Shown here in pieces: positions 45,761 through 59,430 of a DNA stretch of 64,000 nucleotides. How positions within the stretch are numbered: position 1 is the stretch's first letter; each line of letters begins with the position of its first letter. The position numbers were made by a program, and so were the translations under genes. The DNA comes from Punica granatum (Eukaryota; Streptophyta; Magnoliopsida; Myrtales; Lythraceae). The notes beneath the pieces were generated by a model, which worked only from the letters and a program-made list of their open reading frames with translations, did not search any database and was not told where the DNA came from. The stretch spans positions 16,590,274 to 16,654,273 of the forward strand of contig NC_045129.1 of assembly GCF_007655135.1 (NCBI RefSeq), in the 5' to 3' direction.

Positions 45761-48700
45761 TGTACGGACCCGAATGTGGATTCTCATCGGGGCCCGCGTG
45801 CGCGCGACCTGAAATCGCGCGGCTTGGGAGTGTCCACCTTCCCGTGGGGACGCGTGACGGAAACGCGCGAGAGAAGGAGTCGCCACTTATCATTTTACGA
45901 CCCGTAGGTTGATGGCGGATAAATTACTCGGGTCTAGGGGTATGGAACACCTAGTTTGTTGTTAAGGCATTGATCTGTGTGGAACCGGAAAATCCGTGTT
46001 CGGAGATTCATATTATGTGCGGGCCTATATCCCGCACGCCCTTTCGGTACTCTAGTTTGCTAGGCTTGTATGTTTTATTATTTATCGCTTGAATTAAGTT
46101 GCACTCGGCTCGCACGTTTTGACACCGGAGATTCGGTGAACTAAACGATGTCGGTTGAGAAGCCGAGAGAGAAGTAAACCCGTATGTCGGGAAATTGGTT
46201 CACAATCCCCTGCGTAAACCAGAATCGCGAATTCTTGGATTTACTTTCCTTTGGGCAAGCATTAAACCGATTCGATTAATTCGACTCTCGGACTGTTCGC
46301 TTACCGACTGGAATTCTTACAGAATGAATGTACAAAATAAAAGTTCTTACAATACTCTCAAAACAATTAATATAAATTACAAATGGCCGAATTCCAGTCG
46401 ACTCGCGTTCGGTTATTATTCCACTCTAACTCATCATGAGTTTAGGGAAACACCGAAAAACTGAAATTCTATGTACGCTCTCACTGAATAGGGCGTTGGA
46501 CCCTGTGAGTGTTGATTAGGAAGTTAGACCCTGTGATCGATGATTAGGGTGTTGAACCCTAATATCATTCGGCCTAGAGATCAGGCTCGACCCACATGGC
46601 AAACAAGTGCGAAAAGATAACAAGCAACAGGTAAATAACAGACAATGTGTTTGTATTCACCATGTGTTTGTATTTACTGAATGTACGTGGATTAACAAGT
46701 TTATTAATCCAAGTGTGTTTTTGCAAGCAAATGCCATATGCTAAGCAAACAACGCGTGCCAATATTTTAGCATTCGGCTTTGGTTTGAGAACCTGACATA
46801 TCGGGTGTCCGTAGTCAAGTTTCGTGTGTGTGGATTTTTTTTACAGTAATTCGGTGTTGTGACACTGAATTAACCCAACTCGTGTTTTGACTCTAGATTT
46901 GGAACCTAGAGTTCCACCTAACCATTTTCTAGCATTTGGTTAAGTCGAATGAAATGATTAGTCAGGTAATTGTAATTTTGATACAGAATACCCAACTGAC
47001 ATCTTAAACGATGCTAAGATGACGTCAAATCACAAAATGATGTTTTTGCCCTTGATTTGAAAATTTGTTTTTCAGAAAAGGAGAGCAACACAATACGGAT
47101 TTGAAAGTATGAGGGTTTTGAAAAGGGCATTAACACCGTTTTGTAATTCACCGACACAGTTACAAATTAATGTCCAATTCGTGCAAAGTTGTTTAAATTG
47201 AATGAATTAACTGTGTGAACGTCCCGATTAACCCGTTCGATGAATTAATGCTTAAGGTTATGCCGAATGCATTAATTATGAAAACGATCGTGACTCGGCG
47301 ACCAAGACGACTCCATAAGGATCGAGGATAATTTGGTCCAATGACCGAAACTACCATTGTAACTGAATGGACCCGAATGAGTCATCGATACTCGAATCCT
47401 TGCATGCTTTGTTTTGAAAAGACATTTTCATGCGATATTGCGACGATAATGTAAATTGCAAATTACACGAAAGCCGAGAACGGACTCAAAATGAGAAGAG
47501 GAAGCCTCATGCAACCCGTACAAGTCTAAGAGGCTCTCGGTTACTTCTCCTTGGAGATAGCCGAGAGGTCCCATGACCTGAATGGGGTTCCACGAGGTTT
47601 CCCCGTCTCGTTTCGAATCATTTCTCGTATGCTTAAACGAAAAACATGATAAATGACACGATTAAACGAAAGTCGGTATTGCCATGATTTGAATAACGCA
47701 TTCGAACATGCAAACATGCACAAACAAGTTATTTAAGGAATCGATAAAACAATACCGACTTCATGCATGTAAGAAAACACGAGAAAACTCGGGAATCGAA
47801 CTTGGATCAGGCTAAGAAGGCCGTTCTTAACTAGAGGAAAGCAAGCCAAGTCTATGTTACCTCTTATTGAGGCAAACCCGAGAGCTCTTTTGCTTATTTC
47901 AGGTCGGGAAGGTCTTCCGAGGGTCGATCTAAACGTTTCCCGACATGCTAACATGTTATATGATGACAAGCATGCATAATATAACATGAAAGTGTATAAA
48001 AATTAAGTCTTGCAAGTTAAACATGCATAAAACGTCATATTACTCCATAGCCATACAAATAATGTAAAAGGTTCTAACTTTTCTAAGTCGAGAATGTTTT
48101 ACCTAGCCTCGGGATGCGAGGAAAGAGTCGGGGAAGTGTTCGAGAGTCGGGTGACTCAGTTGAACGCTTGGAAGGGTGCTCAGGTGCAAGGGCATGCACA
48201 TTCGGGGAGCTAGGCGTGCGCAGGCGTGCACTGGCGCGCGTGGCGTGCGGCTGTGCGCGGGCGTGCGGGAAGCGCACTATTCACTTGAGAGCAACGATTT
48301 TCGCCCGGAATCCTCTAAATGGCCTGAAACAATAATTTAAAGGTTTCAAATGGAAAAACCAAATTCACCAACGAACTCTATGGGTCCAGAATGAGTGGGA
48401 TATGGAGTTTGAGAAATTTTGAACTTAAGTCGGGATGATGAACACCGACTTCCGACTTAAGAACTTCCGATTTTGTTTGAGGTTTTTTTTTCGGTTTTTC
48501 AAAGCTGAAGCTTTCTGGTTTTTGGGTGTTCTTGGCTATGGAGTTTGAGAGGCTTTCTAGAGGGAGAATGCTTGGAGAGAGTGTGCAAGAGGAGATGTGA
48601 TTATCTTAATCACTTTTGGGCAATTTATAAGCAAAGCTAATGACACAATTAGCAAAAGCAAGTGCTCTTAACCCCCATGCTTAGCAAATTTCGATTTGAT

Positions 48701-50251
48701 TAAGAAAATATCAAGCCTCATCTTCTTCCATTGCATTAATAAAGAAGAGATAAGACATTGATGAGCATTGATGAGCATTGATGAAGAGTTGGAGTGTTGT
48801 CTTCAAACTCCTTGGATATTTTCATGCAAGAGTGCAAGTTGGCTTCTTGCATTGAAGAAGAAGAAGCCGAAACTTCTAGGGCAATGGGTGACTCATCTTG
48901 GGTAGCCCGTGGGTCCCACGACCGAAGAGGAGAAACCAAGAAAAAGTTCGAGTCTCGATTGATCGCGCATTCGAAGTTCGTGGTTTGAATTGAAAGTCGA
49001 ATTATCGATATACGCGAGGAAACGGATTTAATGAGTTTGAGATTGTCATTTTCCGTGAGAAATTGCTAAATATCTGTACGAGGCTCGGAAGCCGGTTTTG
49101 CTCTTTTTACGTATTCAGAGCGAGGTTATCCACTTCTGACAGCATATCTTGTATCTGCATCCCATGTCGGTCGTTTTGACATAAATTGTCAAATTACGTG
49201 GGCACTTGACCCTTAAGCCGGTAATGCAAATATGGAGCTGGAGATGTCCTAGGAGGCCGAAATTGGATTTCTCATATTGCTTTCTGAGTTGGTTGGGCTA
49301 TCTGGAGATCACTGTGATCTCTGTTTGTTGAGATTGGGCCTCTAAGGATATGAAAAGTGCATATGAGACCCTTAAAGCACTGCTCGGGGGGTCTAGATGA
49401 GTTGTGTGATTTATTCCGACAATTCCACATTGAGCCTTGAGAAGGCTAGCACTGTGTAAGGTAGGCATCCGGCGTCAAGTTTCCCCAAAGAGGACCTCCG
49501 GATATGGATTTCCACTGAAAATGGCCTTTTGTGCTCCTTGGAGGTTACTCGGGAAACCGAGAATGGTTTTGCTGTCTGTTTTGCCCAATTGCGAATGTCC
49601 GCTGGAGTTTTCAGGGCAATGCAGTATGAACTTCATTTGCCATAATTCCGTCAGACCAATCTCCGGTTATGCTCTTCCGAAGAGGGGTATACCCATTTTG
49701 TCGCTCGAAAGTCATTCGGGGTGTCTGTATGGCTTCCAAAAGACAATCTAAAGCACTACTCGTGCTCTGTATGATTGTGGGGCATGGCCGCATCTGATAA
49801 TTGGAATTAACTTTTCTCCGAGAAATTGGCATTTTTGGACTTCCACTGAAAAGTTATCTGTATACAGAAAGTTGTTCTGTATAGAGCAAATGATTTGCGA
49901 AATGCGTTTGAAGACACTTTTCATCTGTTTGGCATCGATGTGGATTTTTTAAGTCCAATATTGGCTATCTTCCGATGGACGAGCGAACTATCGGAAAATA
50001 GGATTGTCCATGTAGTACGCTGGAAATGCCGGTTTCGGACATTGTTGAGTTCTCTAGTCACTCTATTAGCTTATGTTGATCAAGGCCGCTCATCTGTCAT
50101 GTGCATATGTCATCTGCTCAATTTTGCCGACTTGATATGAATAGTGATTTCTTGCTCTGCCGAGCCATTTTCTGTATTCCTGCTCAAGTCATGGTCTGGA
50201 CCATTGCTGATATCGTTGTTTGGAATGGTGAGCCAAAATGGGATGCTGACA
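45761..50251 (+). mobile_element. Very long solo LTR, family L copy C, inserted in LINE-1b
   Basis: Begins 'tgtacggacccgaatgtgg' and ends 'ccaaaatgggatgctgaca', so TG...CA with an exact 5-bp target duplication ccatc (45756-45760 and 50252-50256). It is 4491 bp with no gag, pol, primer site or polypurine tract, so it is a solo LTR, presumably left by recombination between two LTRs. It shares blocks with copy A at many points (for example 'cgaattatcgatatacgcg' near 48991). Short ORFs inside have no domain. Confidence 0.8.
48110..48290. repeat. GC-rich 'gtgcg' tract inside LTR copy C
   Basis: A run of gcgtgc/gcacgc words around 48200-48270 ('gcgtgcgcaggcgtgcactg'), unlike the AT-richer surroundings. 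Probably low-complexity LTR sequence; the Ala/Arg-rich ORFs over it are artefacts. Confidence 0.5.
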
Positions 50252-53200
50252 CCATCGAAAAATCTTCTCCATATTTTATTCATGCTACTATTGAGCATCA
50301 TATTCTGCTTGCCCCTTGGAGTCTCACTGTAGTTTACGCCCCCTACATTCATGCAAAAACTACTTTCTGATATGAATTAACTGATATTGCTAATACTATT
50401 GACCAGCCTTGGTTAGTTGCAAGGGATTTTAATGAAATATGTGCTGCTTATGATAAGCAAGGTGGTCGTAACTATGCATCATCTTCCTAATCATTCTTAG
50501 ATACATTTCTTCATCACTCAGGATGTGTTAATCTAGGATTTACTGGTAACCCTTTTACTTGTCGAAACAAAAGAATAGGTCTAGCTTCTATAAAATAACG
50601 TCTAGATAGAGCAATTGTAAATGACGAATGGAGAACCACCTTTCCTAAGGCAGGAGTTCTTCACCTTCCACAAATTCGATCTGATCACAATCCTATTTTG
50701 GTTAAATTGTGGATGGAGTCTACACACAAACCTAGACTCTTTTTTTTTTAAGGAAGCATGGACCTGAGATCATACTAGTAAAGACATAGTCAAAAACACC
50801 TGGAAAAACATAATGAATGGCTCTAAGGCCTATCAATTCTCCTCTAAAATCAAAATGGTAAAGAAAGTTCTCAAGAAGTGGAACAAAGAAGTATTTGGAT
50901 ATTGTGATACTACCATCGCAAGAATCATGGAGAAACTTGAAGAAATTCAAGGAAAACCCCCCACACTTGAGAACAAAGAGCAAAAAGAAAAGCTCATTTC
51001 AGATCTTGAGGACAATCTTGTGCAGAAGGACCTCATATGGAGACAGAAATCGAGGGAGCTATGGTTGAAAGATGAAGACAGGATTTCCAAATTCTTCCAC
51101 CTCTCTACTGTCATCCGCCAGAGAGCAAATCACATAGCCTCCATTAAAGAAGACAATGGGGAATGGTGCCAAGAACAGGATGAAATAGACGATTATTTTC
51201 TTTAGAACTTCCAACACCTCTTCAACTCTTTTCACCCAGATATACCATAAGACATGGAAGACCTAGTCAATCATACCATCATAGGATTTGAGAATGACAG
51301 ACTAATCCAAACCCCAGATGACAAGGAAATCACAATGGCCCTAAATTCAATTCCAAGCCTCAAATCACCGGGGCCAAACAGAATACCTTCCCTATTCTAT
51401 AAACACTATGGAGAAACTGTGAAACCACTCCTAATCTCAGCGGTAAAGAGTTTCTTCAACTCAGGATTCATACTCAAGGAATGGAACAATACTTTCATCT
51501 GCCTCATACCTAAATGCCAAGGGGCCTCCACCTTTAAGGACTTCAGACTCATCAACCTATGCAATGTATGCTATAGAGTCATCTAAAAAATCATTGCAAA
51601 CAAGCTCAAACCTTTGCTTGAAAGGATCATCTCTCCGAATCAAACCGCTTTCATTGAAATGAGATGGATAAACGAAAATAGGCTTCTCACCCAAGAGATT
51701 CTTCATACTATGAGGAAAACAAAGGCCCGCGAGGAAGGATCAGAATGAAAATTGATTTTATGAAGGCATTCTATAAGCTGGAATGGAACTTCATCATCAA
51801 AATCCTAGAAAGGCTAGGGTTCCCCCCAATCTTCATATCTTGGATCTATCAATGTATCTCCACGACCACTTTCTCCATTTCGCTTAATGGATCACCTCAC
51901 GGCCACTTATCACCATCTAGAGATATAAGACGGGGAGACCCTATTTCACCTTATCTATTTGTAATGTTAATGGAAACTTTTTCCCGACTACTCTATAGGG
52001 TAGAAACCAATGGAGACATCAAGGGCATCCAAATAAGCAGAGGAGGATCACAAATTTCCCATCTAATGTTTGTAGATGACCTCCTCATTACCTCAAGAGC
52101 AACTGAAGCAAACATCAGGATTGTAAAGAGCATCCTCGACAAATTATGTTCCTGGTCGGGTCAATAAGTCAACTCCACCAAATCAGGCCTATTCTTCTCC
52201 AAAAATACTACGACGGAAATGAGAAGAAATTAAAATCCATCCTCGGCATCAAGAAGCTTAAGGACAACGCCAAATACCTAGGAAATCCTTTCTTCATCAA
52301 ACGCAAAAGAAAAGAATCCTTTCACTTCCTCATTGATAAGATCAAAAGCAAACTGGATTCATGGAAGGTAAAAGCACTCTCCTGGGTGGGCAGAGCCACC
52401 CTGATCAATTCGGTGGTAAGCAGTACCTCAATCTACACTATGTCACTATTCCGGCTATTAAAATCCACTCTGAACACAATAGACAAAGTGACAAGAAGAT
52501 TCTGGTGGGGTGTAAGCAAGGAGGAAGGCAACTATTTTGCATCGAAAAGCTGGCATAGCATTTGCCAACCGAGAACAAAACGAGGCCTAGGCTTCCGAAG
52601 AGCAAAAGATTCAAATAAAGCAATGCTCTTCAAAACAGCTTGGGCGCTAACCAGAGCCAATAACAGCCTTGCTGGAAGGGCGATAAAAGTAAAATATGGC
52701 AACTTTCTCAATTCATCCAACCGCACCTCTTTCTCTCCAATCTGGAAATGTCTACAATGGTGCAAGGACACCATCCAGGTAAGTACATGCTTATCTGTAG
52801 GTAATGGCTCATCTATTTTGGCATGGCTTGACCCATGGATCCCAGGTATGCAAAACCACAAACCTTCTCCTAGAGTTAATGTAGAACCAAGCCCTAAGTT
52901 GAAGGTATGTGATCTAATGCTTTTTCACCCCAAGAGATGGACCATCCTCTACTCACAAACCTCTTTGAGCAAAGCACAGTACAGAAACATACTCAAAATC
53001 CACATGGCCCAAGAAGAACTTGAAGACTCAGTGGAATGGACCCCAAGCACTTTAGGGAAGTACTCGGTCAAATTCTTTTATCTTATAGATCAGTAACAGA
53101 GATTCCAAGATCAAAATGGAATTAAATGGAACCATCTAGAAGTTGAAAATTCATGAACGGTTCAAACTCCATCTCTGGAGAATAGATAGAGAATGTCTCC

Positions 53201-54118
53201 CCTGGTTTAGCGAAGTAGGCACCCCATGCTCCCTTTGCCAAACCAGCTCCGATAAACTAAAGCATCTCTACGGCGATTGTCTCTTTTATTGTATTGCATA
53301 GAGGGAATCACCTTGGGATTTGCAATCAAACTACATCCCATCTACCACTGCTAAGGACTTAATAAATTTGTTGCTTACCCCCCGCACTCTATGATTACTA
53401 ACACCACTGATAGGGCCAACTTTTCCTTATATTCAACAATCATCTTTTATCAGCTATGGAACTCACGAAATAATGTCTTACATGCAGGTAAACAAGCAAA
53501 TCTCCACGAAGTTATCAAGAACTGCTACATGGAGCATAGCAAGAGAGGCCGAGATATGGAACAACGAGAAGGCAGCCGCTCTAAAGCAACCCTGCAACTT
53601 GAAGCATCAAAAATGCCCGCAGGACCAGATTGGTACATCAATTGCTTAGATGCAGCCTGGAATAGTAGCAGATCATGCCTCTCTAGAGTTCTACATCAGC
53701 TAAACAACTCGCCATCATTATCATGGTTCCAGATCTCAAACGAAGACACATCACTCCAGGTAGAAGCTCGAGCAGTGCTTCTCGCCCTGATCGTAGCTGC
53801 TGACAGAGGTTTCACGAAGATCTGGCTACGATGCGACGCCTTGCTTCTGGTTGAAGCCATTTTCCATCCCCATACCTCACCATGGGAGATTAGGAATATA
53901 GTTTCAGATATTAATTCAACCTTTAATATTTTCTATGAATGGCTGTGTTCTTGGATTCCTAGGTCGGATAATACTCTTGCACATGATTTGAGCTAATTCG
54001 ACGCAATGTCAAATTTTCAATTGCTTTGTACTTTTGAAGGGAATCCGAACCTTACTACTCATGTAATCACTTCTACTTATTAATGATAACATAATGCATT
54101 ATTCAACAAAAAAAAAAC

Positions 54119-56919
54119 TACCATCTCTTTTCCCTTTCACACCAATATTTGTATAAATACATCTCATCTTCTCATTTAATACTACAATAAAAAATAAAAC
54201 TAAAAAAAACAGAAAAAAAGGACAAACCCTTCAACCCTCTGGTTGAATATAAAAATAAGATTGTTAAAAGTACACAATCTTCTTGCATTCCCATTGTACC
54301 CTTTCTTATCTTCACTATTAACCGCCTTGCCAATACCCCTCCCCAATCCCCTTGCCACTGCCGGGCCAAACATGCCTCGATTGGCTTCTGCTGCCATTGT
54401 ATGAGTCCCCTTCTTCTTCTATGATTGATCTACAATTTATCATTCCTTTGACAAATTCTAGTGTGATCCTCACCATCCTCGTCCGATTTGCCTTTGTTGT
54501 CACAGTTGCCCACAGGTGGCCAGTCTTACAGCTTCAGCAACTCATATTATTGTTTCTTCTTCCTTCATAACAGCCCCAACCCAATCACTCCTGAAACAGC
54601 CCCAATACCACAAATCCCTTGCATCCACCCCCACGATAAGTTGGCCACTATCCTTACCATGATGTTTGAGATTGCCAGTTACATGTTGTCCCCTTTCCAA
54701 CTGTCTCATGGTTGAAGGTCCATTTTTTCTTTTATTATGATTATATGACATTCATATTTATTTTTAATTTTGTAATTTTTTTAAACAATTAAAAATTAGT
54801 GAAGGTCTCATCAAACAATTTTAGAAATGTCACAGTCTTAGAGAAAGTTACTAAACTTTATGGCCTATTTCGGTTTTTCTTCGATTTTCTGCCTTACGTT
54901 TCCCCATCTATTCTTTGTATAAGAGAATATGATGATTGCTTAATGACATTATTTTAGTATACAAGCCAAAGATTGAAAAAGAGAATGAAAAATCTAGTTG
55001 AAAATTTTGGATGCATGTCATTAGGTTTTATAAGATTGATGGGGTTTTATCCATCTTTCTATCATTTATCTATTTTTCTCGCTTTCTATCATGTATATTT
55101 GAAATTTTGATCTTTCGATGATTGATCCAGTTAACTAAGTAGAAGGGTGGTCTATTAAATGTTCTAAATTGTTTTACCTTCTTTTGTATAAGGTTAGATA
55201 TATACTGGAAATTGTGTAGAACAAAGAGGGGATTTGGTTACCTTTAGTCAAAGATACAATAGGTGCGACCTGTGCATTATACAAGCTGTAAATAAATTAT
55301 AAAATTTAATTTATTTGACATTTATAGAGACAATTTTAATTTACTTAGGGAACTTCTTTTATCAAGATTATTCGCAATTGGCGAATTTCATTTAAAGAAA
55401 ATATTTTGTATTCATTGGTGAATCGATAAAGTTTCTTTTATTTTTCAATTTATTAATTAATTATGATTGTTATGGCTGAGCAGTTGAAGAGATATTCAAC
55501 CATGAGTTGAGTGTGTTAAGAAAAAACTAGTGTGACCACTTTCTCATTGCGCTCGCCGGCTTTTATATTATCATCATCAATGAGAACCTTCAACTATTAA
55601 ATTAATTAACGAAAAACTTTTTCTAATTAAAAAACTATCATCTTTTCTCGCAACTCAAATAATGTCATTATTATTGCTAATTTTATGAACCTTACATGTT
55701 GGTACATTCTCATGACTTGATTTTATGGTAGCACCATTTAAAGATTTCTTCAAAGCATGGCATCAACATAAACTCTACACATATAACTTTGCAGTACGAG
55801 AAATATTGATATTCTTGATAGATTACTTGAAGAAAAAAAATTTTCTAAAATTTTAGATAGCTTACTAACAGCAATCCTGTCGAAAATATGGATGAATTGT
55901 TTTTACAAAAATACGTTCGAAAATTATTCGGTAAAAGTTCATTCGAAAATCTTAAAAGTTTTTAATAAATTACAACTGTATTCCATTGGAAAATTTGAAA
56001 ACACTATTTTGAAAAATTATTTTTCGACAAGAATTTCATCTAAAAATATATTAAAAATTTAAAAATAAACAATATTGATTTAAAAGTAATAACTAATTTA
56101 CAGAACATTCATTTAAGAAAATTGTATATTTTTTGAGCAGTTTTTGCTGTTCTTTTTGTAAATCTTGTTTCATAATTTTCATTTTTTACTTGGCAATGTC
56201 TTTGAACTACACCCTATATTACTATTATTATCATGAAAGTTATTTCTTTTGTTAGAAGAGGATGTAAAAGAGTATACCAGTTCTGTTGAAAATGATGTAG
56301 AGATGCAATAAAAATGAGGATTTTTTTTTCAAAAACAGTTATATTCCTTGTCTATTAAGATGATTTTAATATTTTCACTTTCCTAAAGAATTTTCCTCAC
56401 ATGCAACACACTTGTATATTTACTTGTACAATAAAAAAAAGGGAAGAGAGGGACAACCATTTTTTAAAGAAAAAATGACAGAGAGAAACTTGTGGAGGGA
56501 AAAAAAGAGAAGAGGAGATAAATAACAATAAAGTGTTAGTTGAGTGGTAAGCTCTAAGCTCCCTAAGAAGGAGAACACAAGTCTGAGTCAAGAAAAAAAA
56601 ACACTTGTTGAAAGGAGAAATAACATTTAGTACTCGATATATAGGAATTGCAAGAGTAATGTCTCTCATAATTTTTTCCTACTAAAAAGAAAAAGAGAAA
56701 AGTGGGTGAATGTGGTAGGTAGTTAACAAACAAAATCATTGTTTTATCCTAATCTAGTGGTCATAATTAATTAAACAAATCCGTATGACACACGAGTTAG
56801 AATTATTATGAGTTAGATGACTTTTCGTGGCTCCACCAACTCGAGTTGCACCTTCACAAACGAAGTTATCCAATGCCTGGTAGCAGAACATGTAACTAGA
56901 GTGATGGAAATCGTAGAGC
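54119..56919. other. AT-rich intergenic DNA, no gene recognised
   Basis: Includes a SINE-like piece near 56535-56600: 'tagttgagtggtaagc' resembles an A-box, followed by 'acaagtctgagtc', a weak B-box. ORFs at 54320-54750 are low-complexity with no domain. Confidence 0.3.
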
Positions 56920-56943
56920 GATAGTAACTGGGGCTTTCCACCC

Positions 56944-57482
56944 TTGAGGAGGACTCAAAGTCACCACTCTATAGAGATTCTTTGCGTAGAAGTGCCGTGC
57001 AAGTTCACTCCTTCTCAAATTGCTTTGTATGATAGGAAGACAAATCCAGTGAACCATGTTCGCCGCCATACATCTTCTCTCTTGGGAATAGGTGTGTCAG
57101 AACAAGTACAATGCCTCATGTTCCCAGGAACTCTCACTGGGGTCGCGGCAGACTGATTTTGTTCTCTACAACCTAGCTCAATAACAAGTTTCAAGCAGTT
57201 AAAGGAGTTGTAGAGAGGTTCGCAAGGATGTGACTAGCGTAGAGGAGTATCATTGAATTGTTCTCCATGGAACAAAGGGAAAAAGAATTCCTTCATGACT
57301 AGAATGAGAGGTATTTCAAGGCTTCTACTAAGGTGGAAGGACTTACACAACACGAGGCGATAGTGGCCTTCAAAATGGGCTTAAAGAATGAGGACTTTGC
57401 TAAGAGTTTGATCATCACACCACCCAATAGCTTCACTGACATCTTTGCTTGTGTGCAGAGGTTCATGACCAATGATGAGTTC
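56944..57482 (+). pseudogene. R2b gag fragment
   Basis: Reads YDRKTNPVNHVRRHT, then CLMFPGTLTG, then SITSFKQLKEL and GLTQHEAIVAFKMGL, the Retrotrans_gag pattern also seen at 41960-42410. Stops at 57156 and others break it. It is cut at 57482 by the compact LTR element. Confidence 0.55.
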
Positions 57483-57755
57483 TGTCAAGCCCAACCGATT
57501 TATGCCAATTTAATTTTAATTTCCTTTATAATTGTAAGTCGTTAAGGAATGTGAGGTTTGCGCAATTAGAGTTATGATTTCATATATATAAATGAAGAAA
57601 ACTTGACATGGGGATATCAATAACGAATATCATATTTCCTCTTAACTCTACTGATTCTCTTTATCGCTCTCTCGTTCTTCTTCTCTTCTTCTATCTCTTT
57701 GTCTCTTCTCCAATTTCTTTCTTAAATCTCTGTTATAATCCTTTGGGATATAACA
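57483..57755 (+). repeat. 5' LTR of the compact element
   Basis: 273 bp, TG...CA, with a pyrimidine-rich stretch (ctctcgttcttcttctctt). The following 'aattgatagattcagggg' shows no common plant primer site. Confidence 0.8.
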
Positions 57756-57824
57756 AATTGATAGATTCAGGGGCACATGATGGTCAAAAGACGAAAAATG
57801 GCTGACTGAACGAGATTGAAAACC

Positions 57825-58480
57825 ATGGAGGATTATTTGCGACAAAGGGAGGAAAGCCTCTAGAAATGAACGACACTAAAGAGAAGATTTAGCATGCACA
57901 ACATCAGCTACAGCAAAGCAATGCACAAAATTGAATTCAGATTGATCAGATCATGGAGGCACTCATGCGTTTGACAACTACTTTAGGAATTGATAAGAAC
58001 AAAGCTTCTAGAATAGATCTTACTCCCAAGTGAAAGGACGATGGCTTGCTACCCACATGGAATATAATTTTGATATCATCCATGAGTCGCTCAATTGGCT
58101 CTTTGAAGGAGAGTTTCGAGGACCCAAACTTGATTTTCCACGATTTGATGGTGGAAACCCCCTGTTGGTTGCGATACTGGGAAAAATAATTCCATGTCTA
58201 TCAAGTTGCGAAAACACAATGGATCGAGATGACTGCAATGTACTTGAATGACAAGGCGGAGATATGGTTCGATGGATTTATAAATGGCCAAGGAGCAGCG
58301 AAATGGCTAGAGTTTACAAAGCCTCTTCGTCTGCATTTTCGTGATTTGGGCATTTCTAATGTGGTTGAGGAGTTCAACAAGTTGCCGCAAAAAGGAAGCT
58401 TGATTGAATACCTCGAACAATTCGAGGAGTTACAGGCTCACATGTTGCATAAGAGTCCTAATCTCATTGAATCTTAATTC
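57825..58480 (+). pseudogene. Gag of the compact element (Retrotrans_gag)
   Basis: After an initial broken part (MEDYLRQREESL), the frame has RGPKLDFPRFDGGNP and, after a frameshift near 58170, MYLNDKAEIWFDGF, then WLEFTKPLRLHFRDLG and LEQFEELQAHML, the classical Ty3/Gypsy gag pattern. TAA at 58478 is followed by FISGLKDEIRLMVKLF in a new frame, showing a further break. Confidence 0.7.
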
Positions 58481-58797
58481 ATCTAAAGGTTTATTAGTGG
58501 ATTAAAGGATGAAATTCGACTTATGGTTAAGTTGTTCAAGCCTCAGTTCCTGAGCTTGGCCCTTGAGCAAGCTAAATTGCAAGAAACGGCGGTGGAAGCT
58601 GTTGATCGGCACCGATTAACCCCAATTCACATTTTTCATCCCTTGGACCTAATTCAACCACTAAGATTGTAGCCCAACTAAAGTATCGAGGCAATAATTA
58701 TAAAAAGCCTTATAAAAAACCTAGTTCTGAGCCCAAAAGAGACTCAAGCCCTTTGTTTTAGGTGTAATGAAAAGTATTTTGCTGTAACAAATGTAAA

Positions 58798-59160
58798 ATG
58801 AAGCAGCTCAACAACTTAATGGCAACGGAGGGAGAGAAAATTGAGACAGGAAAGGTAGATGAGTTCTTCGGGGAAGACGGCATCAACTTGGTGGAGATTT
58901 CAGTGCATACCCTAGCGGGTAGTGTAACACACAACACGATTCGCATCAAGGAAATGGTGAAGGATCAAGTTATCACTATACTCATCGACAGTGGATCAAC
59001 TCACAGTTTTCTCAACACCACGATTGCAGAATCATTAAGGTGGCCGATTAAATGAAGGTAGAGCCAATTGCTATAACGGTTGCTAATGGCCAAGGAATGT
59101 TTAGTGATTCTCTGTGCCCTAAATTCACAATGGATTTTCGACTTCTTAAATTAGGGGGGT
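58798..59160 (+). pseudogene. Protease-like region of the compact element
   Basis: Contains ITILIDSGSTHSFLN at about 58975-59020, the gag-type aspartic protease motif (D-S-G-S/A-T-H). Downstream, GYEMVLGVDWMNS (with a frameshift) is the usual protease C-terminal G-x-D-W motif. Then the coding sequence ends; no reverse transcriptase follows. A knuckle-like LCFRCN lies at about 58755, but its second pair is lost. Confidence 0.65.
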
Positions 59161-59430
59161 TATGAGATGGTTTTGGGAGTGGATTGGATGAATTCTGTCA
59201 GCCTAATTATCTTCGATCTTTCGTTAATTCTGGTATTTCTTTTACTCGGGATGGAAATCAAGCAGAATTAAAAGGGGAATCGACCGCTCGAAAGAAGAAA
59301 ACATCAATTAGAAGGGCAGTTCTACACTGCCTTGGTCATGAAAGAGCTAAGGGTGAGGAAGAGGGCTCTGTTCATCTACGACTAGCTCCAACTAATCCTT
59401 GCCGATAAGGATTTCTTCCAGTGGGACAAT

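Larger units (their letters stand above)
45521..53996 (+). pseudogene. LINE-1b ORF2 (endonuclease, reverse transcriptase, RNase H), interrupted
   Basis: Starts MSLLAWNCRGLKGEP at 45521. The endonuclease is cut at 45760 and resumes at 50252 (IEHHILLAPWSLTVVYAPY), with RDFN in place of the usual GDFN and SDHNPIL near 50683. Reverse transcriptase blocks: LKSPGPNRIPSLFYKHY (about 51360), FRLINLCNVCYRVI, KIDFMKAFYKLEW (about 51748), RRGDPISPYLF, FVDDLL (about 52068). RNase H near 53750-53990 contains RAVLLALIVAADRGF and ends before the poly(A). Internal stops at 51205, 51587, 52167 and 53096 make it inactive. Confidence 0.75.
44205..54118 (+). mobile_element. L1-type LINE-1b, 5' truncated, split by solo LTR copy C
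   Basis: Carries an ORF1 C-terminal fragment with a CCHC-like knuckle, ORF2 endonuclease, reverse transcriptase and RNase H, and ends in a poly(A) run (54108-54117). The 5' end inside ORF1 is near 44205, where the homology starts. I found no target duplication. Without LTR copy C it would be about 5.4 kb. It is distinct from LINE-1a in protein sequence. Confidence 0.75.

Noticed and set aside
50110..50370. ORFs crossing the end of LTR copy C into LINE-1b
   Set aside because: Chance fusion of LTR and endonuclease sequence; the LINE coding resumes only after 50252.
54320..54750. Several short ORFs on both strands after LINE-1b
   Set aside because: No recognised domain, overlapping in several frames, low conservation signal.
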